Below are positions 37,337-48,951 of a stretch of 64,000 nt of DNA, one piece after another (position 1 is the first letter of the stretch; the number at the start of each line of letters is the position of its first letter). Under the pieces are notes generated by a model. The model saw only the letters and a program-made list of their open reading frames with translations. It did no database searches and was not told the DNA's origin. Both the position numbers and the translations under genes were made by a program. The DNA comes from Echiichthys vipera. Lineage: Eukaryota > Chordata > Actinopteri > Perciformes > Trachinidae. The stretch spans positions 20,352,694-20,416,693 of the forward strand of contig OY829646.1 of NCBI GenBank assembly GCA_963691815.1, written 5' to 3'.

Positions 37337-38185
37337 GTAAAAATCGAATATACTATAGTAGTCACTTATTCACTGTTTTCACTTATTCACACAAATTAAA
37401 TAACAATACTTATTAGAAGTAGTCATGCCTCCCAAAGGGTATTGAAATCCTTGAACGTTTGTGAATTTGAGGGAAAAACGTCAAGGAACGTTTTTGAAAA
37501 TAGACTTCAGAAGACATTGGTCATTGAAAGCATTTGAATTTATATATATAATAGAAAATAGAAAGTTACGTTTTTTACTCAATGTGTCTGCCGGTGTGTC
37601 TTTACTAGTTGTGTCAATGTTTCATGGGCCAGCCTACTTGTTCTCATTATGAAAATTGTCAGTGTTTTAACAGTAATTAACCTTGATCTGTCTCTCAAAC
37701 TATGCCTTTTGGGCTCTTGAATTTGAGTAAATTGGGCCTTGAAAAGTAATTCAATTTGATGTTCTGGTACTCGATGTTAAGAGCAATAATATAGCAGCAA
37801 ATAAATATTTGTTATGTAAAGATATAGTGGAGTAATGGTGTCCTGAGCAGAGAATGAAGTCACTCTCCCTCTGTGTGTTGTAATCCGAGTTTCTCTGTTG
37901 TTTGTTTTTGCCTGCGTATACATGTTTGTGTATATGGCTGTGAGGTAAAGAGCTGTGTGGAACCAATCTTGGCCCACTTTCTTCAGTATTTCAAGTACAG
38001 CTTTAAGAAGGTTTTGGAACCTTGCTAACATTATTAGCATATTGCATAGCGGTATTGCTACTGTAAAAGTAGTTGAAGTAGTAAAATACTACTTACTGTG
38101 TTGTCTCTGTTTGTAAAAAACTGAAAAAATAAATTCTCAAATAAGTATTTTTCTTTAATATCCGCTATTGATATCCCTTTTCCAG
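37337..38185 (+). other. intron 7, 849 bp
   Basis: AT-rich intron inside Sushi-B. No repeat or gene recognised. Confidence 0.9.
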
Positions 38186-38258
38186 GGGTCTGATCAGGTC
38201 ACTTGCATCATCCAGGATGGAAATGTTGTTTGGTCTGCGGCTGTACCACGCTGTGAAG
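38186..38258 (+). CDS. csmd1: CSMD exon 8: Sushi-B, last part
   Basis: At 73 nt this is the shortest exon in the window. It encodes 'GSDQVTCIIQDGNVVWS' and 'AVPRCE', supplying cysteines 3 and 4 and the conserved Trp. It enters in phase 0 and leaves in phase 1. The acceptor is cttttccag and the donor is GAAG|gtaaac. It cannot be skipped in frame by itself, but exons 7 and 8 together are symmetric (1 to 1). It is short enough to be missed by ORF searches. Frame continuity with both neighbours and the Sushi signature make it firm. Confidence 0.95.
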
Positions 38259-40335
38259 GTAAACACACATACAAGCTGTTAACAGTGTGTATGAGCAATG
38301 GGTAATCATTTAAAATGCGCGACTTACCAGAATATAAGGTGACAAAGCAGCTAAAGTGTGCTTATACACATGTGTACAAATTGTATACATTTCCTCTTCT
38401 AATTGCTTTAGCCTCAAGCCTCCCCGCACTTATTCTAGATTTTTTCACACATCTTTCTCAGTCAACAATAATTTTAAATGAGATCCACACAGGTATTGCT
38501 GAAACTAATTCAGGGAGAGGCATTCATTATATGCAGACTCCAGTACATGGAGATGTATCCTTAGTCTGCAGATTAGATAATATGCAGACGTAATAATGAA
38601 GGAACAGTGAATGTGCCATTATTTCAACACTTTTTAAAGGCAAATGTTATTCACTGGCCTGTGAGTATTTGTATATCTTCTTTTCTATCCCCTCCATCTT
38701 GATTGTATTGTCTAAATGACATTATAAAATGTTGGCTGTTGTTAATATATGGGATGGAGAAGACAGTCCAATTGAATAGTATTGTCACCTTATTAAATCT
38801 AGAATATGGGAAAATGTTATCCCTCCTGTTGGACAGGGAAGGATAATTATGTTTTAATTTCTAGAATGACTTTCTCTTGTACATTCCATCCACGATTACC
38901 ACAGCTTCAGTATGCACAGAATGGGTCAAAGAAAAGTAATTTTCTTTAGCTTGCTGAAAGTCTGGAGTTATGAGAGTAGTCAAAAGGGCAAATGTATCAG
39001 CTACTTGAGAACAGAAGAAGTAGAATTAGTAAGAATGATAATGTTATAATAAAGACACATGTTGTCCATTGATTGACTCATTTATTGATTATTGTACATA
39101 TATTTTTTTCATTACCCAATTAATATAGCAATTCATTCATTCATTCAATATTTCAAAACTGTATTCAATCATCTTCTCTTAAAAACAAATACATTTGTCA
39201 AAGCAACTCTTTCCCTGAAATGGAGAGTATTTTCCCTCAAGTACTTGGCTTAAAACTTGTGAAATGGTTTTGACATGGAATTATTTCATCATTGGAACTG
39301 TGAAATAATGTATTCTTTTGCTGTATATATGATTTACAGACTTTTTACAAACAAAAAAAAATAACCACATGTAACAACAAGGTGTATAATAAGTTTAAGC
39401 CATTTCTTCACCCATGCATAGCCGTTAAAGTAAAAGATTAATGTAAAACTGCCAAACACCAATGTTAGATGATGCATGGTGTAATGTTACGTTATTGTAA
39501 CACCAGCAGTGCAGAAATTATTTTTAATATGGGGGTGATGATGAAACGTAGAAGATCAATGTTAAGTCACTATTACTAACAGAAACATGTTTCAAGCTGT
39601 TTAATGACTACACGTATACTGTATACTGTATATGTGTGTATATATATATATACAGGCTGCATTCATTTCTCTGTGGATTGAGTGTTTTTTTTTTTTGGGG
39701 GGGGCGATTTCTTTTTTACTCTTTTTCCTTTATTATCGCACAGCTGAAGAGTGACAAGAGAGGGGGGGGTGGGGGCATGCAGCAAAGGGCCACAGGTCGG
39801 ACAGAAATCTGACTTTTTATGATATGAGCCCCTTTATGTGAGTGCTAGACAAACATCTTTACAGTTACAAAGTGATAAAGTATTTTTTATTGATATGGAC
39901 TCTAAACTTAACTGAGGGTAATTCTTGCATTTTAATATGGCATTATTGCGATTTTTGGACTGTAAAAGCTATCAATTAGTGTCAAGATGTGCCAGCTATG
40001 CACAGTTCCCTGAGTTGCGGTGAAATGAGCAGCCGTTTTCTGGCATCATTTGACACATAAATATACTTGATTTGCCCGATAAATTATTTTTAATTAATAA
40101 TTATCTTTTTCAAATACGAGCACCTCAAATGTGTTTACTGTATCACAAGATACAGCACAGCGTATCTTCTCAAAGTAAATTATAATGTATTAACTCTATA
40201 AATTTAGAAAGGATTAGAGAGCTAAAGGAAAGACGATGAATCTGCTAACTTGATGAGCGTTGTGCTCATGCCTGACACAGTTACAAGAAAACATGATTAA
40301 TTTCTCTCTCTCCGGGTTGGTTTAATTCCCTGTAG
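38259..40335 (+). other. intron 8, 2.1 kb
   Basis: AT-rich, with a short TA run near 39639-39652, a T11G8 step near 39690 and a possible SINE scrap at 39715-39810. No gene seen. Confidence 0.85.
39715..39810. repeat. possible SINE scrap
   Basis: A G-rich run followed by 'catgcagcaaagggccacagg' and 'tcgga' resembles the body of a tRNA-type fish repeat. It is too short for more. Confidence 0.35.
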
Positions 40336-40474
40336 CTCCATGTGGAGGCCATCTTACATCTCCCACTGGTGTTCTGCTTTCTCCTGGTTGGCCCTCCTTT
40401 TATAAAGATTCTCTGAACTGCCAGTGGGTGATTGAAGCACAGCCAGACCATGCTGTGAAGATACAGTTTGAAAG
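40336..40474 (+). CDS. csmd1: CSMD exon 9: CUB-C, first part
   Basis: This 139-nt exon opens CUB-C: 'APCGGHLTSPTGVLLSPGW', 'SFYKDSLNCQWVIEA' and 'HAVKIQFER'. The pair of cysteines before and after 'SPGWP' matches the single-disulfide CUB type seen throughout this protein. It enters in phase 1 and ends with two bases of an Arg codon (phase 2). The acceptor is ccctgtag and the donor is AAAG|gtaagt, a near-consensus site. 'GWP' in place of 'NYP/GFP' is a known variant of this CUB position in the family as I recall it. Confidence 0.96.
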
Positions 40475-40949
40475 GTAAGTGATTTGTTTATGGAGGTATT
40501 AAGAGGTTTGTTTAAGTTTGCTCATTAGTTACATAGGAAATTAGTCAGATTGTTGTGAGTTGGATAACATACAGTAGTCATTAAGTATGTCATTATCTCC
40601 ACTTCTGCTTTGTCAGCTGGTACATTATTCAGTTAGTCAGTCTATTAGTTGGTCAGTCTTTCAGAGGCATAGGCGTATATATATAGTAAGATGTAAATTT
40701 AGTTGGTGAGTTACTGCTGCGGTACATAATTAATGCTGACTTTTTGCACATTCTTTTTGGAAACAGGCCACAAACAGATGCAGTGTAGCCTGAAATTGCT
40801 AAAGCTGAAATTTGTTTTTTAGGAAGGGACGTAAAGGTATAGTTTAATTTGTGTAGGATTCAGCATTTGCATTGCAAGAAAATGTCTAGTGCAGAGGCTA
40901 GTTGCTTGTTCAGATGGCTGGTTAGTTATTCAGATGCTGTCTGTGATTG

Positions 40950-42307
40950 TTATGTGTCAGTGATTCCAAACTCCAAAAAACACAGTACTACCACTGCAGC
41001 CTTGAAGGTTGTAAATGACATAACTGAAGCCTTGAATAATAGACAGTGTTGTCTCTCTCTTTCCATAGCCTTTATAAGGCCTTTGATACAGTGGACCATG
41101 ACATTTTGACTGAACGTCTTACAGCAGCTGGGTTTTCTTTACATGCAGTCGGATGGTTTGCTAACTATCTAAAAGACAGAAGCCAGGCTGTTCAGTTAGA
41201 AGGTGTCTCTTCTGAGGTTCAATTTGTCCACAAGGGGGTGCCTCAAGGCTCAGTACTAGGCCCTTTGCTATTTATTTTGTATATAAATAATATTGAAATC
41301 AATATTCCAAATGCAGCCTTTAATTTTTATGCTAATGACACAGTCATATATTGCTTTGCACCCACACCTGCAGAAGTGTGTGCATACATGCAGAATGCAT
41401 TTAATAGAGTCCAAGAACAGCAAATATTGCAACTTGTTCTAAATGCAAATAAAACAAAACTTATGTTTTTCACTAATTCTAAATCAGCAAGGGCAAGTCA
41501 GTCCGTCATTGTCACCAGTAATGGTCAACAAATTGAACTTGTATCTACTTTTAAATATCTGGGGTTCTTAATTGATGACCACTTGTCTTTTAAAGCACAT
41601 ATACAGTACACTGTAAAGAAGCTGAAGCTTTTACTTGGATTTTATTTTAGAAATAAGTCTTGCTTTTCCTTTAGGGTGAAACAGAAACTAGTGGAGTCAT
41701 CCTTTCTTCCGATTATTGATTACGGTGATGTGTTATATATGAATGCCTCCGTTCAATGCCTCCACATGCTGGATAGTGTGTATCATGGTGCTCTTAGGTT
41801 CACTACAAACTGTGGAGCTCTAACTCATCATTGTGTCTTATACAGTAAAGTAAATTGGCCATCGTTATATGTGCGCAGGCTCGGCCATTGGTAGATGCTG
41901 ATTTACAAGGCTATTCTTGAGATGATTCCATCTTATTTATCTTCCCTTCTAATCTTAACTAACAGGGCCTACAGTTTCCGCTCTCAGGATTTTTATCTTT
42001 TGCTGTTCCTAAGGTGAGAACAGAAATGGGGAAGAAAGCGCTTAGATTTTCTGCTCCAAGTACATGGAACATTTTGCAGTCAGAGCTCAAAATCCAAAGT
42101 CTGGTATCTCTGAATGTATTCAAGTCCAAGATAAATTCCATTACATCTAGGCTTCAGGAGTGCAAATGTTTCATTTGAGTGCAAATGTTTAAATTAATCT
42201 TGTAAATTCTTTTAACTAATTTTTGGAAAATTCAATTGTTATTGTATTCTAATTGTTTGTTTCTTCTTTTTTTGCCTTTGATTAATGTGTCCTTGTGGAC
42301 ATTGTGT

Positions 42308-42310
<3 letters not shown>
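40950..42310 (+). mobile_element. LINE reverse transcriptase, 5'-truncated, dead
   Basis: Two frames encode consecutive parts of a CR1/L2/Rex1-type LINE polymerase. Visible are 'HSTTTAALKVVNDITEAL' in one frame, then 'YKAFDTVDHDIL', 'KGVPQGSVLGPLLFILYIN', 'FYANDTVIYC', 'LNANKTKLMFF', 'STFKYLGFLIDDHLSFK' and 'HGALRFTTNCGALTHHC' in the next (41046-41894). The frame shift falls at the motif A aspartate codon near 41068. In motif C the first Asp of the usual FYADD is Asn. A TAG at 41892 and a later shift interrupt the C-terminus, whose end ('KVRTEMGKKALRFSAPSTWN') still reads to about 42176. No endonuclease domain is present. Confidence 0.88.

Positions 42311-42357
<47 letters not shown>
42310..42357. 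repeat. (TA)n microsatellite
   Basis: A pure TA run of about 47 bp directly after the LINE 3' region. It may mark the end of that insertion. Confidence 0.97.
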
Positions 42358-42360
<3 letters not shown>

Positions 42361-42901
42361 TTCATGTGATGTCCTTTTTCTAAATCAGTTACTACTGTAT
42401 TTTATGGTTGAAATTATAACTGGCAGCACTCGTAGTCTCAAGAACCAACTGGTTCTCTGTGCCCTGCAGACACAACTGTTGGTCCTTGCTAAGTCTGTGG
42501 ACAGTCAAGACAATTTCTCAGATGACAGGTACTACAGATAGAGATCAATGTCGAGGGATATAAGTAAATCAGTTGTTCAGCTAGTTTGTTACACGAGGTA
42601 GTTATGTGCTCAGTTATTTAAATTGGAAGGTAGAATGTAAGTCAATCTCCTTCGAGTTATCATAGTTTATTGACACTGTTCAATGTTCTGTGCTTGCAAT
42701 GACTCTAATGAAATGAACATTGCTGCTCAGTCCTCTTCCAGCGTAATCACATTGTTTATTAACATTGTTAGGTGGATTACATTAGCTGATGTTTTAAGGT
42801 AGCCTTCACACAGATTATGTATGTCAGTCATATATATGTTATATTTGTGTATGTCTGGTTATTGTGCATCCTTGTCATTTTTTGCCTGTGTGTCTGTCTA
42901 G

Positions 42902-43089
42902 GTTCCAGACTGAGGTCAACTATGACACACTGGAAATCAGGGACGGCCCCTCAGTCTCCTCTCCCCTCGTCGGTGAATACCACGGCACCCAAGCACCTCA
43001 TTTCCTGATTTCCACGTCAAACGTCCTGTTCTTGTTGTTCACGACAGACAACAGTCGCTCTGCAGCAGGCTTCAGCATCAGATATGAAA
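42902..43089 (+). CDS. csmd1: CSMD exon 10: CUB-C, second part
   Basis: This 188-nt exon completes CUB-C: 'FQTEVNYDTLEIRDGPS', 'SPLVGEYHGTQAPHFLIS', 'FLLFTTDNSRSAAGFSI' and 'RYE'. The 'E.NYD.LE.RDG' motif carries the acidic residues of the CUB calcium/ligand edge. It enters in phase 2 (completing Arg) and leaves in phase 1. The acceptor is tctgtctag and the donor is GAAA|gtaagg. Only 248 bp separate it from exon 11. The 'LFTTDNSRS' block is strongly conserved in CSMD1 and CSMD3 as I recall. Confidence 0.96.
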
Positions 43090-43236
43090 GTAAGGCTGAT
43101 TGACTGATAGAAATGTTTGGCAGACACACAATGAATTGCTTGCAGCTACTCATATGCAAGGACAATGTTTTGTTCGATGTTTGCTGAGTGCAAACCAGCT
43201 TAAAAATTACCCACCCACACACACATGCACGCATGC

Positions 43237-43241
43237 ACAAT

Positions 43242-43277
<36 letters not shown>

Positions 43278-43287
43278 CACACACACT
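43237..43287. repeat. (CA)n array in short intron 10
   Basis: A CA array interrupted by CGCAC fills about a fifth of the 248-bp intron and ends about 50 bp before the exon 11 acceptor, near the likely branch-point zone. Confidence 0.95.
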
Positions 43288-43337
43288 TCTACAGCGGTGA
43301 CTCTGTGGTATTTGTGCTTGTGTGATGTGATTCTCAG

Positions 43338-43526
43338 GTGTGAAAATGGAGTTAGACTCTTGTCTTGATCCTGGTATACCAGTCAATGGTCGTCGCCATG
43401 GAACCATCTTTTCTATTGGTTCCCGTGTCTCGTTTACATGTGATCAAGGATACACACTGAGTGATCAGGGGCCAATTGTTTGCGAGCAGAATCATCAGTG
43501 GAGTCACGCTCTTCCCAGTTGTGACG
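43338..43526 (+). CDS. csmd1: CSMD exon 11: Sushi-C, complete
   Basis: One symmetric exon (189 nt, phase 1 to 1) encodes a full Sushi module after the short linker 'VKMELD'. The four cysteines are in 'SCLDPGIPVNGRRHG', 'VSFTCDQGYTLSD', 'PIVCEQNHQWS' and 'LPSCD'; the Trp before the fourth cysteine is present. The acceptor is gattctcag and the donor is GACG|gtgaga. The upstream polypyrimidine tract is weak (tttgtgcttgtgtgatgtgattctcag). The module sits between CUB-C and CUB-D. Confidence 0.96.
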
Positions 43527-44059
43527 GTGAGAATTTTTTCTTTCATGTTTGCCCTCATAATGAAGATCTATAGTGGGCTGAAATAATTTATACCCTTTTC
43601 CAGAAACAATTTAAGAGTAAGAATTATGTGATAATATGAGTAATAGTCACTTGCTGGAAAAAGTAGTTGGGAATTTCTGACAAACAGGCATAGCAGGTCA
43701 TTGTGGTGGTCACCTTGACCGTTTCCTCAGAGGACAAAGCCCGGAGTTTACTTAAAACTAAAAAATGCTCACAAGAGGTTTGTAAATGCACTGAATAAAT
43801 CCCAAGCTTTTTAATTTCTGCATTTAAGCACTGTACCTTAGAAAAAGTATTGTTGTGGTTATTTGGAGCCTCTACAATTTTTTTTATCAACTGATTTTAT
43901 TAATACTGTATGAGTGTGTTATATGAAATGAATCCAGCACTGCAGAAAACAATCACATTGCATAACCCATTGGAAAACCGTGAAGCATAAATAAGCATTT
44001 CAGTTTGTGGAACAAAGGCTACATTAAATTACCTCTTTTTTTCCAGATCATCCATCCCT

Positions 44060-44323
44060 CCATTATATATACTGTAGCTGTTTATCCATGCAGAGGGATA
44101 GGATGGTGGGATTTTTGCCAGCAGACACTGAGTCACTGGACAGGTCTCCAGTCTATCACAGGAGTACCACATAGGCAGACAACCATTCACACTCCCACCT
44201 ACGGGCAATTTTATTGCATGTCATGTGAGCGTAGTGGAAAAGTATGAAACTCAACAAAAGGCACCCAGCATGTCTGAAGCCTTGCTGTAAGCCGATAGAA
44301 CTAACCATTGCACCACTGCCCCG
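44060..44323 (-). repeat. diverged SINE, same family as 1-285
   Basis: In plus-strand order it shows 'ccatccctccattatat', 'ggacaggtctccagtctatc', 'cattcacactcccacctacggg' and 'ctaaccattgcaccactgcccc'. This is the same order as the left-edge SINE, with decayed head boxes. Confidence 0.6.
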
Positions 44324-44916
44324 TTCTTTTTTTTTGAAAAAAAGAAAATTGGAACAAATCAGAAAATGAATTGCTACAGCTCTAGCAAATGTATCATTTT
44401 TAATCACATTTAAAATAATTTGTAAATAACCTTCTGACTTGTTCTAACTGATTTGCTGATAGTGACTAAGATAATAAAATGCTAGATAGCTGTCACTTTG
44501 AACTCACATTAAAGTCATCTGTGACACTGAACTGGAACTCCAAAACAAACCACTTCATGTGGTAGTCAGACAGGCTTATGTTTGGAAATAAGGCAGGCAA
44601 GATCTGGCAAGAGTGACCAGTCCTGCAGCTGCGTCACACTCACATGCAAGGGGCCCTAGGCTTTACAACAGTAAACGATTATTCACAATTCCCTTTTGCA
44701 AGCCAACATCTCTGTGTATGTTGTGTGTGAGATAAGTTTAAGGTTAGTTAGTTTGTTTATAGACTTAAATATTACAATACAAACATAGCAAAACACTTTA
44801 CATGATCAAATAAAAACATACGATCCAGGCAATATTCCATATAACATTACTAAACAACAAGCCTGTGAAATTTCTCATTTGTCCAGGTCATCGTTATCCC
44901 CAAAGCCATTTCAGTC

Positions 44917-45084
44917 AAAAGCAACTGGACTTGGTTATTTGTCTAGGAAGACGTTTCACCTCTCATCCAAGAGGCTTCATCAGTTATGTACCAGGCTGGG
45001 TCAGATGTGTACATGAACTGATGAAGCCTCTTGGATGAGAGGTGAAACGTCTTCCTAGACAAATAACCAAGTCCAGTTGCTTTT
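44917..45084. repeat. perfect 69-bp inverted repeat with hammerhead-like core
   Basis: The arms 44917-44985 and 45016-45084 are exact reverse complements, separated by 30 bp. Each arm carries CTGATGA, a short hairpin (GCCTCT / AGAGGT around TGGATG) and GAAAC-GTC. On the plus strand these are at 45018-45024, 45026-45043 and 45044-45051. This layout is that of a minimal hammerhead ribozyme core, as reported in Penelope-like retroelements. One extra A (45025) before stem II is a departure from the ideal core. Single copies of similar sequence are common in fish genomes as I recall. Activity is inference. Confidence 0.6.
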
Positions 45085-46542
45085 CTGCCGATTGAAAGGA
45101 ATCCATTTTGAAAGCCATAGTAAGGATGTCTCAACTTTGGAGTGAGTTCATACCAAGGCAATCCATCTCACAGTATCAGTCATATAACATAATCAGTTTT
45201 AAACTGCTACTGTGCCATTTTCAATTTTCACCCAAGCATGCCATCTCACCAGACAGCTGTTACATTATATGACACACTTTACAGAATAGCACCTTTTCTT
45301 AAACAGTATGAAAGCCTTGATTACAATTTGATTTATCACTATTTACTTTCTTGGACGAGCGTGGTACTAGAATTATTTTTTTTGTTGATTATTTGGATAA
45401 CTATTGTCTTAACTCTTTTCCTACCTATTGGTAATTTTGTGTGTCTAGTTCACCCCATTTCCATGTTTTGAAGCTTTGAGAGCAACCCAGAGCAAACTCA
45501 CACAAACACAGAGAAGTCCATTGAAAAAAGGACTTGGACATCAATTTATAGGAGAAAGGAAGTCATCTTTAAAATTCCCCACAGCCATTCTCAAAGCAAC
45601 TCGTACACACACGGACACATTAACAACAATGATCCTATTTACAGTACTGTCTCAGAGGCCCTGTTAACATTTAATCAGGAAGAGACAATTTTCTTCAATA
45701 CCGACTGCAGCCACCAGAAATGCATTATTTTGACAATATTGTGTCTAAAAGTAAAAATAAAATGACATGCAGTCCTCCCGCTGGCGTGCAGAGACCATTC
45801 CCTTTCAGTAATGCCACAGTGTCTGCTAGACCCAAACCACTCGTCTTATTCCTGCAGGTCAGCTAAATCTCCAAACAGATAATACAGAACACTGGCTGCT
45901 CTTTTATGTGTCAGGGAGAATATTGAAGGGGCACTGTGACATTTTAGAACTTGCAGTTGGTGCCAAGACAACAACTAGTGACCCAAGTCACAGCATCCCT
46001 TTTAGTAAAAAATGCCATGGTATCATTTAAGAGGGAGACAATTAAAGATAGAGAAAAACATGGTGGCAAGACGGAGGATGGAGGATGTAGCTGAAGTCTG
46101 GTATGCTCTTTCTTTATGTACCTCTCCTCTGTCTGCCTTCTGTCTATCTTTCTGTATCTGCTTTTCTATCAGCGTTTCATGCTTCTGCTCTCAACATCGA
46201 AGGCCGCCACACTTTGATTTGCCTCTCAAATCTTTGTTAGAGCCATGAATAGTCTTTCTTTCTGTCTTATTATTTTCCTTTTCTCACATTTTTATGCAGT
46301 TCACACTTTCTTACACATACATTAACAATCTGCCTATATCTTCTCACACACAGATTATCCACACTCTGATGTGTGCTCTCTCACACACAATAGATACAGT
46401 ACAGTATACACGCACACTGATGTGCACGCATGCTTCCCTCAAAAAGGGTCATTTAGTCAGACAGTGTCCTAGTTTTAGCTAAATCCTGATGGGAGTGTGA
46501 AAAAAACGGTTTCCACAACACACATAAGAGTGCTATTCAGAG

Positions 46543-46545
46543 AGG

Positions 46546-46609
<64 letters not shown>

Positions 46610-46636
46610 TAGAGAGGGAGAGATAGAGAGATAGAT

Positions 46637-46707
<71 letters not shown>
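46543..46707. repeat. long (GA)n tract
   Basis: About 165 bp of nearly pure AG with GGGAGAGATAGAG variants. Open frames of Ser/Leu on the other strand are artefacts. Confidence 0.97.
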
Positions 46708-46708
<1 letters not shown>

Positions 46709-48624
46709 CGGCTCCAATCACAGCTACTCAACTCAACTTAACTCCAGCTCTGTTGAAAGATGATATGGTATGAGACGGAAGGAGAGACATTGATAGACAG
46801 AGATGGGGGTGGAAAGGCAGAGACACAGCAGCCCTCCACAAACACACTGGAATAGCTGTAGTGTGAAGACATACGAAGGCTTTGACGTCTGTCTTCATAA
46901 AGTCAAAACAATACAATTTACCCAAATCACCAAATGAATCATCACACTGTAGATTTAAGAAGCGGAAAGGGACTTTTTTTTTAAATGGACGGACTTCACA
47001 ACAGTAAAGAAAACAAAACAGTTTCATCTCTGATTCAGTTTATAGTCTGGGATGTGTTTGTTTCATAGGCAAGAAAACACTTATTTTGTATTTCCTTTCC
47101 AGTCAAGCACCTTGAAGCACTTAAATTGAATTAAATGTAACTGAATGGAGCTGAATTGTATAGAAATGGATGGAGGCACAGTGAGAGAGAGAAAAAAAAA
47201 GAGTCAACATATTATCTAAGTTCAACAGTCTGTAATGCTTCGCAAGCCCTCTTTTACTCTCCATTACATTAACTACAGTATTTTCCATTCTGCTCTATCC
47301 CAAATGAGTTTGTCCTGTTCCATATCAGTGGTCTGGCGCTGTGTGGAAGCTAGGTGTCTGGTACCGCACACGTCTATCCCTCACTCTTTTACGACAAACC
47401 TCTCTCTCTTTGTCTGTCAAAGGCATTCTCTCTGCTCTGTTTCTTTTTGCTTCTATATTAAGTGCCCCTCTGAGCTTCGTCCTTTGGAGACATCAGCATC
47501 AAGCATGTTATATATTGCATCTTGCGGACACGGAAATCAGCATTATGTTCTTTAGTTACAAATTTGATTATTTGATGATATCTTGAACTGGACACAGCAT
47601 TGTCAGCTATTCATTATTTGAAAATGCTATCTGATAGCTATGTTAATTCTACGCAACCAAAATTTCGGTGAGTTTTGGAAAGGATTTGTGTCATTGTTTA
47701 AGGCAGGTACAATTTACATTTTTTTTAATAATAACGGTTTATTAAATAACAATGTAGAAGGGGTTACTTATAGATTATTTCACAGTTATAAGCATAACGA
47801 TTCTAAATATGTCCCAGTTTATTCCCTGATGCAGTGTATATGAATGACATCAGGACGTTAACATGGCCCCACTCTGTTGCCTAGCTTTTGAATTCCATTT
47901 AAAACGTCTATAGTGATGAACTTACAGTAAATTAGCACCTGAATCTGATGCTCCCTTTGACTTTACAGGTTTTTTATAGAGACCTTCAGCTCATTGTATA
48001 GCTGTCTGTCTGCAACTTATTTTTTTGGTTCACCTTCACCTCATACATGGCATCATTCAGCCATAGCTGGCAGCTGTTTTCAGTGAAAAAGCTCCAAAAC
48101 CTGCTATACACAACCTTATTAGCTACAAACGCCAGACACATTTAGCAACTAGCCGGTGAACATAGTGTAGCATTTAGCAGCTTACTTATGTAAAAGTTTA
48201 TTAAGGTGATGATATATCATTGTTATGTTCACAACTTGTTTCTGGTGCCCTCAAGTGGCCCAAGAAATCAGTTATTGCAGATTTGTCTTTTCAGCACTTA
48301 CAAACATCAAATAAGCCATCGAGATAGTTTTTTTTTGTGTAACAACTATTAACATGGCTGAAACTAATACTGCTCAAAATAACACAAAACCTCTGCAGTA
48401 GCATGATAAATGATAAAAAAATGAATAAAAAAAGGACATTTAGACAAAGGAAAGCTGCCATTATGCGGTGACCTATGCAGTGTCTTTTTTCCGAAATTGT
48501 TGTTTATTGGCTCAATAAAAAATGTTTGTTTTCAGTGGTAGACATCTTGTCACATTTTGCTTAACCTTTATTTTCTTGTCCTTTTCTTTTCCACCCTTTT
48601 CTATGTGTCCCCTTCTCTCTATAG

Positions 48625-48741
48625 CCCTTTGTGGAGGTTATGTGTATGGTAAGACAGGGACAATTCTGTCTCCTGGCTTCCCTGACTTCTACCCCAATTC
48701 TCTTAACTGCACCTGGACTATAGAGGTGTCTCATGGGAAAG
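48625..48741 (+). CDS. csmd1: CSMD exon 12: CUB-D, first part
   Basis: This 117-nt exon (phase 1 to 1) encodes 'LCGGYVYGKTGTILSPGF', 'PDFYPNSLNCTWTIEV' and 'SHGK'. The two cysteines, 'SPGFP' and an NCT sequon are visible. The acceptor is ctctatag and the donor is AAAG|gtaaca. The following intron is only 210 bp. The shorter first exon shifts the split point of this CUB towards its N-terminus compared with CUB-B. Frame continuity into exon 13 supports it. Confidence 0.95.
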
Positions 48742-48951
48742 GTAACACATACACAGACATAATAGTTAGTTAGATGATAGTTACTTCCATTGCTTTTTAA
48801 TAGATATATATTCTTCAAATTTTAATAAATATGTCTATTAAATTTGCCCATTTTTGAAGATTGCTGATGTGTTTCTGCTTTGGTGTCATTTTCGCATCTG
48901 CAACTACCTCTGTGTATCTTGCCATCCATCCATTCATCCACGGATTTCCAG

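Larger units (their letters stand above)
40475..42901 (+). other. intron 9, 2.4 kb
   Basis: Mostly filled by the sense-oriented LINE pseudogene at 40950-42310, ending in a (TA)n run. The rest (40475-40940 and 42360-42900) is unremarkable. Confidence 0.88.
43527..48624 (+). other. intron 11, 5.1 kb
   Basis: It holds a diverged SINE (44060-44323), the perfect inverted repeat with a hammerhead-like core (44917-45084), and a long GA tract (46543-46707). Nothing gene-like was seen in 45090-46540 or 46710-48610. Confidence 0.85.
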
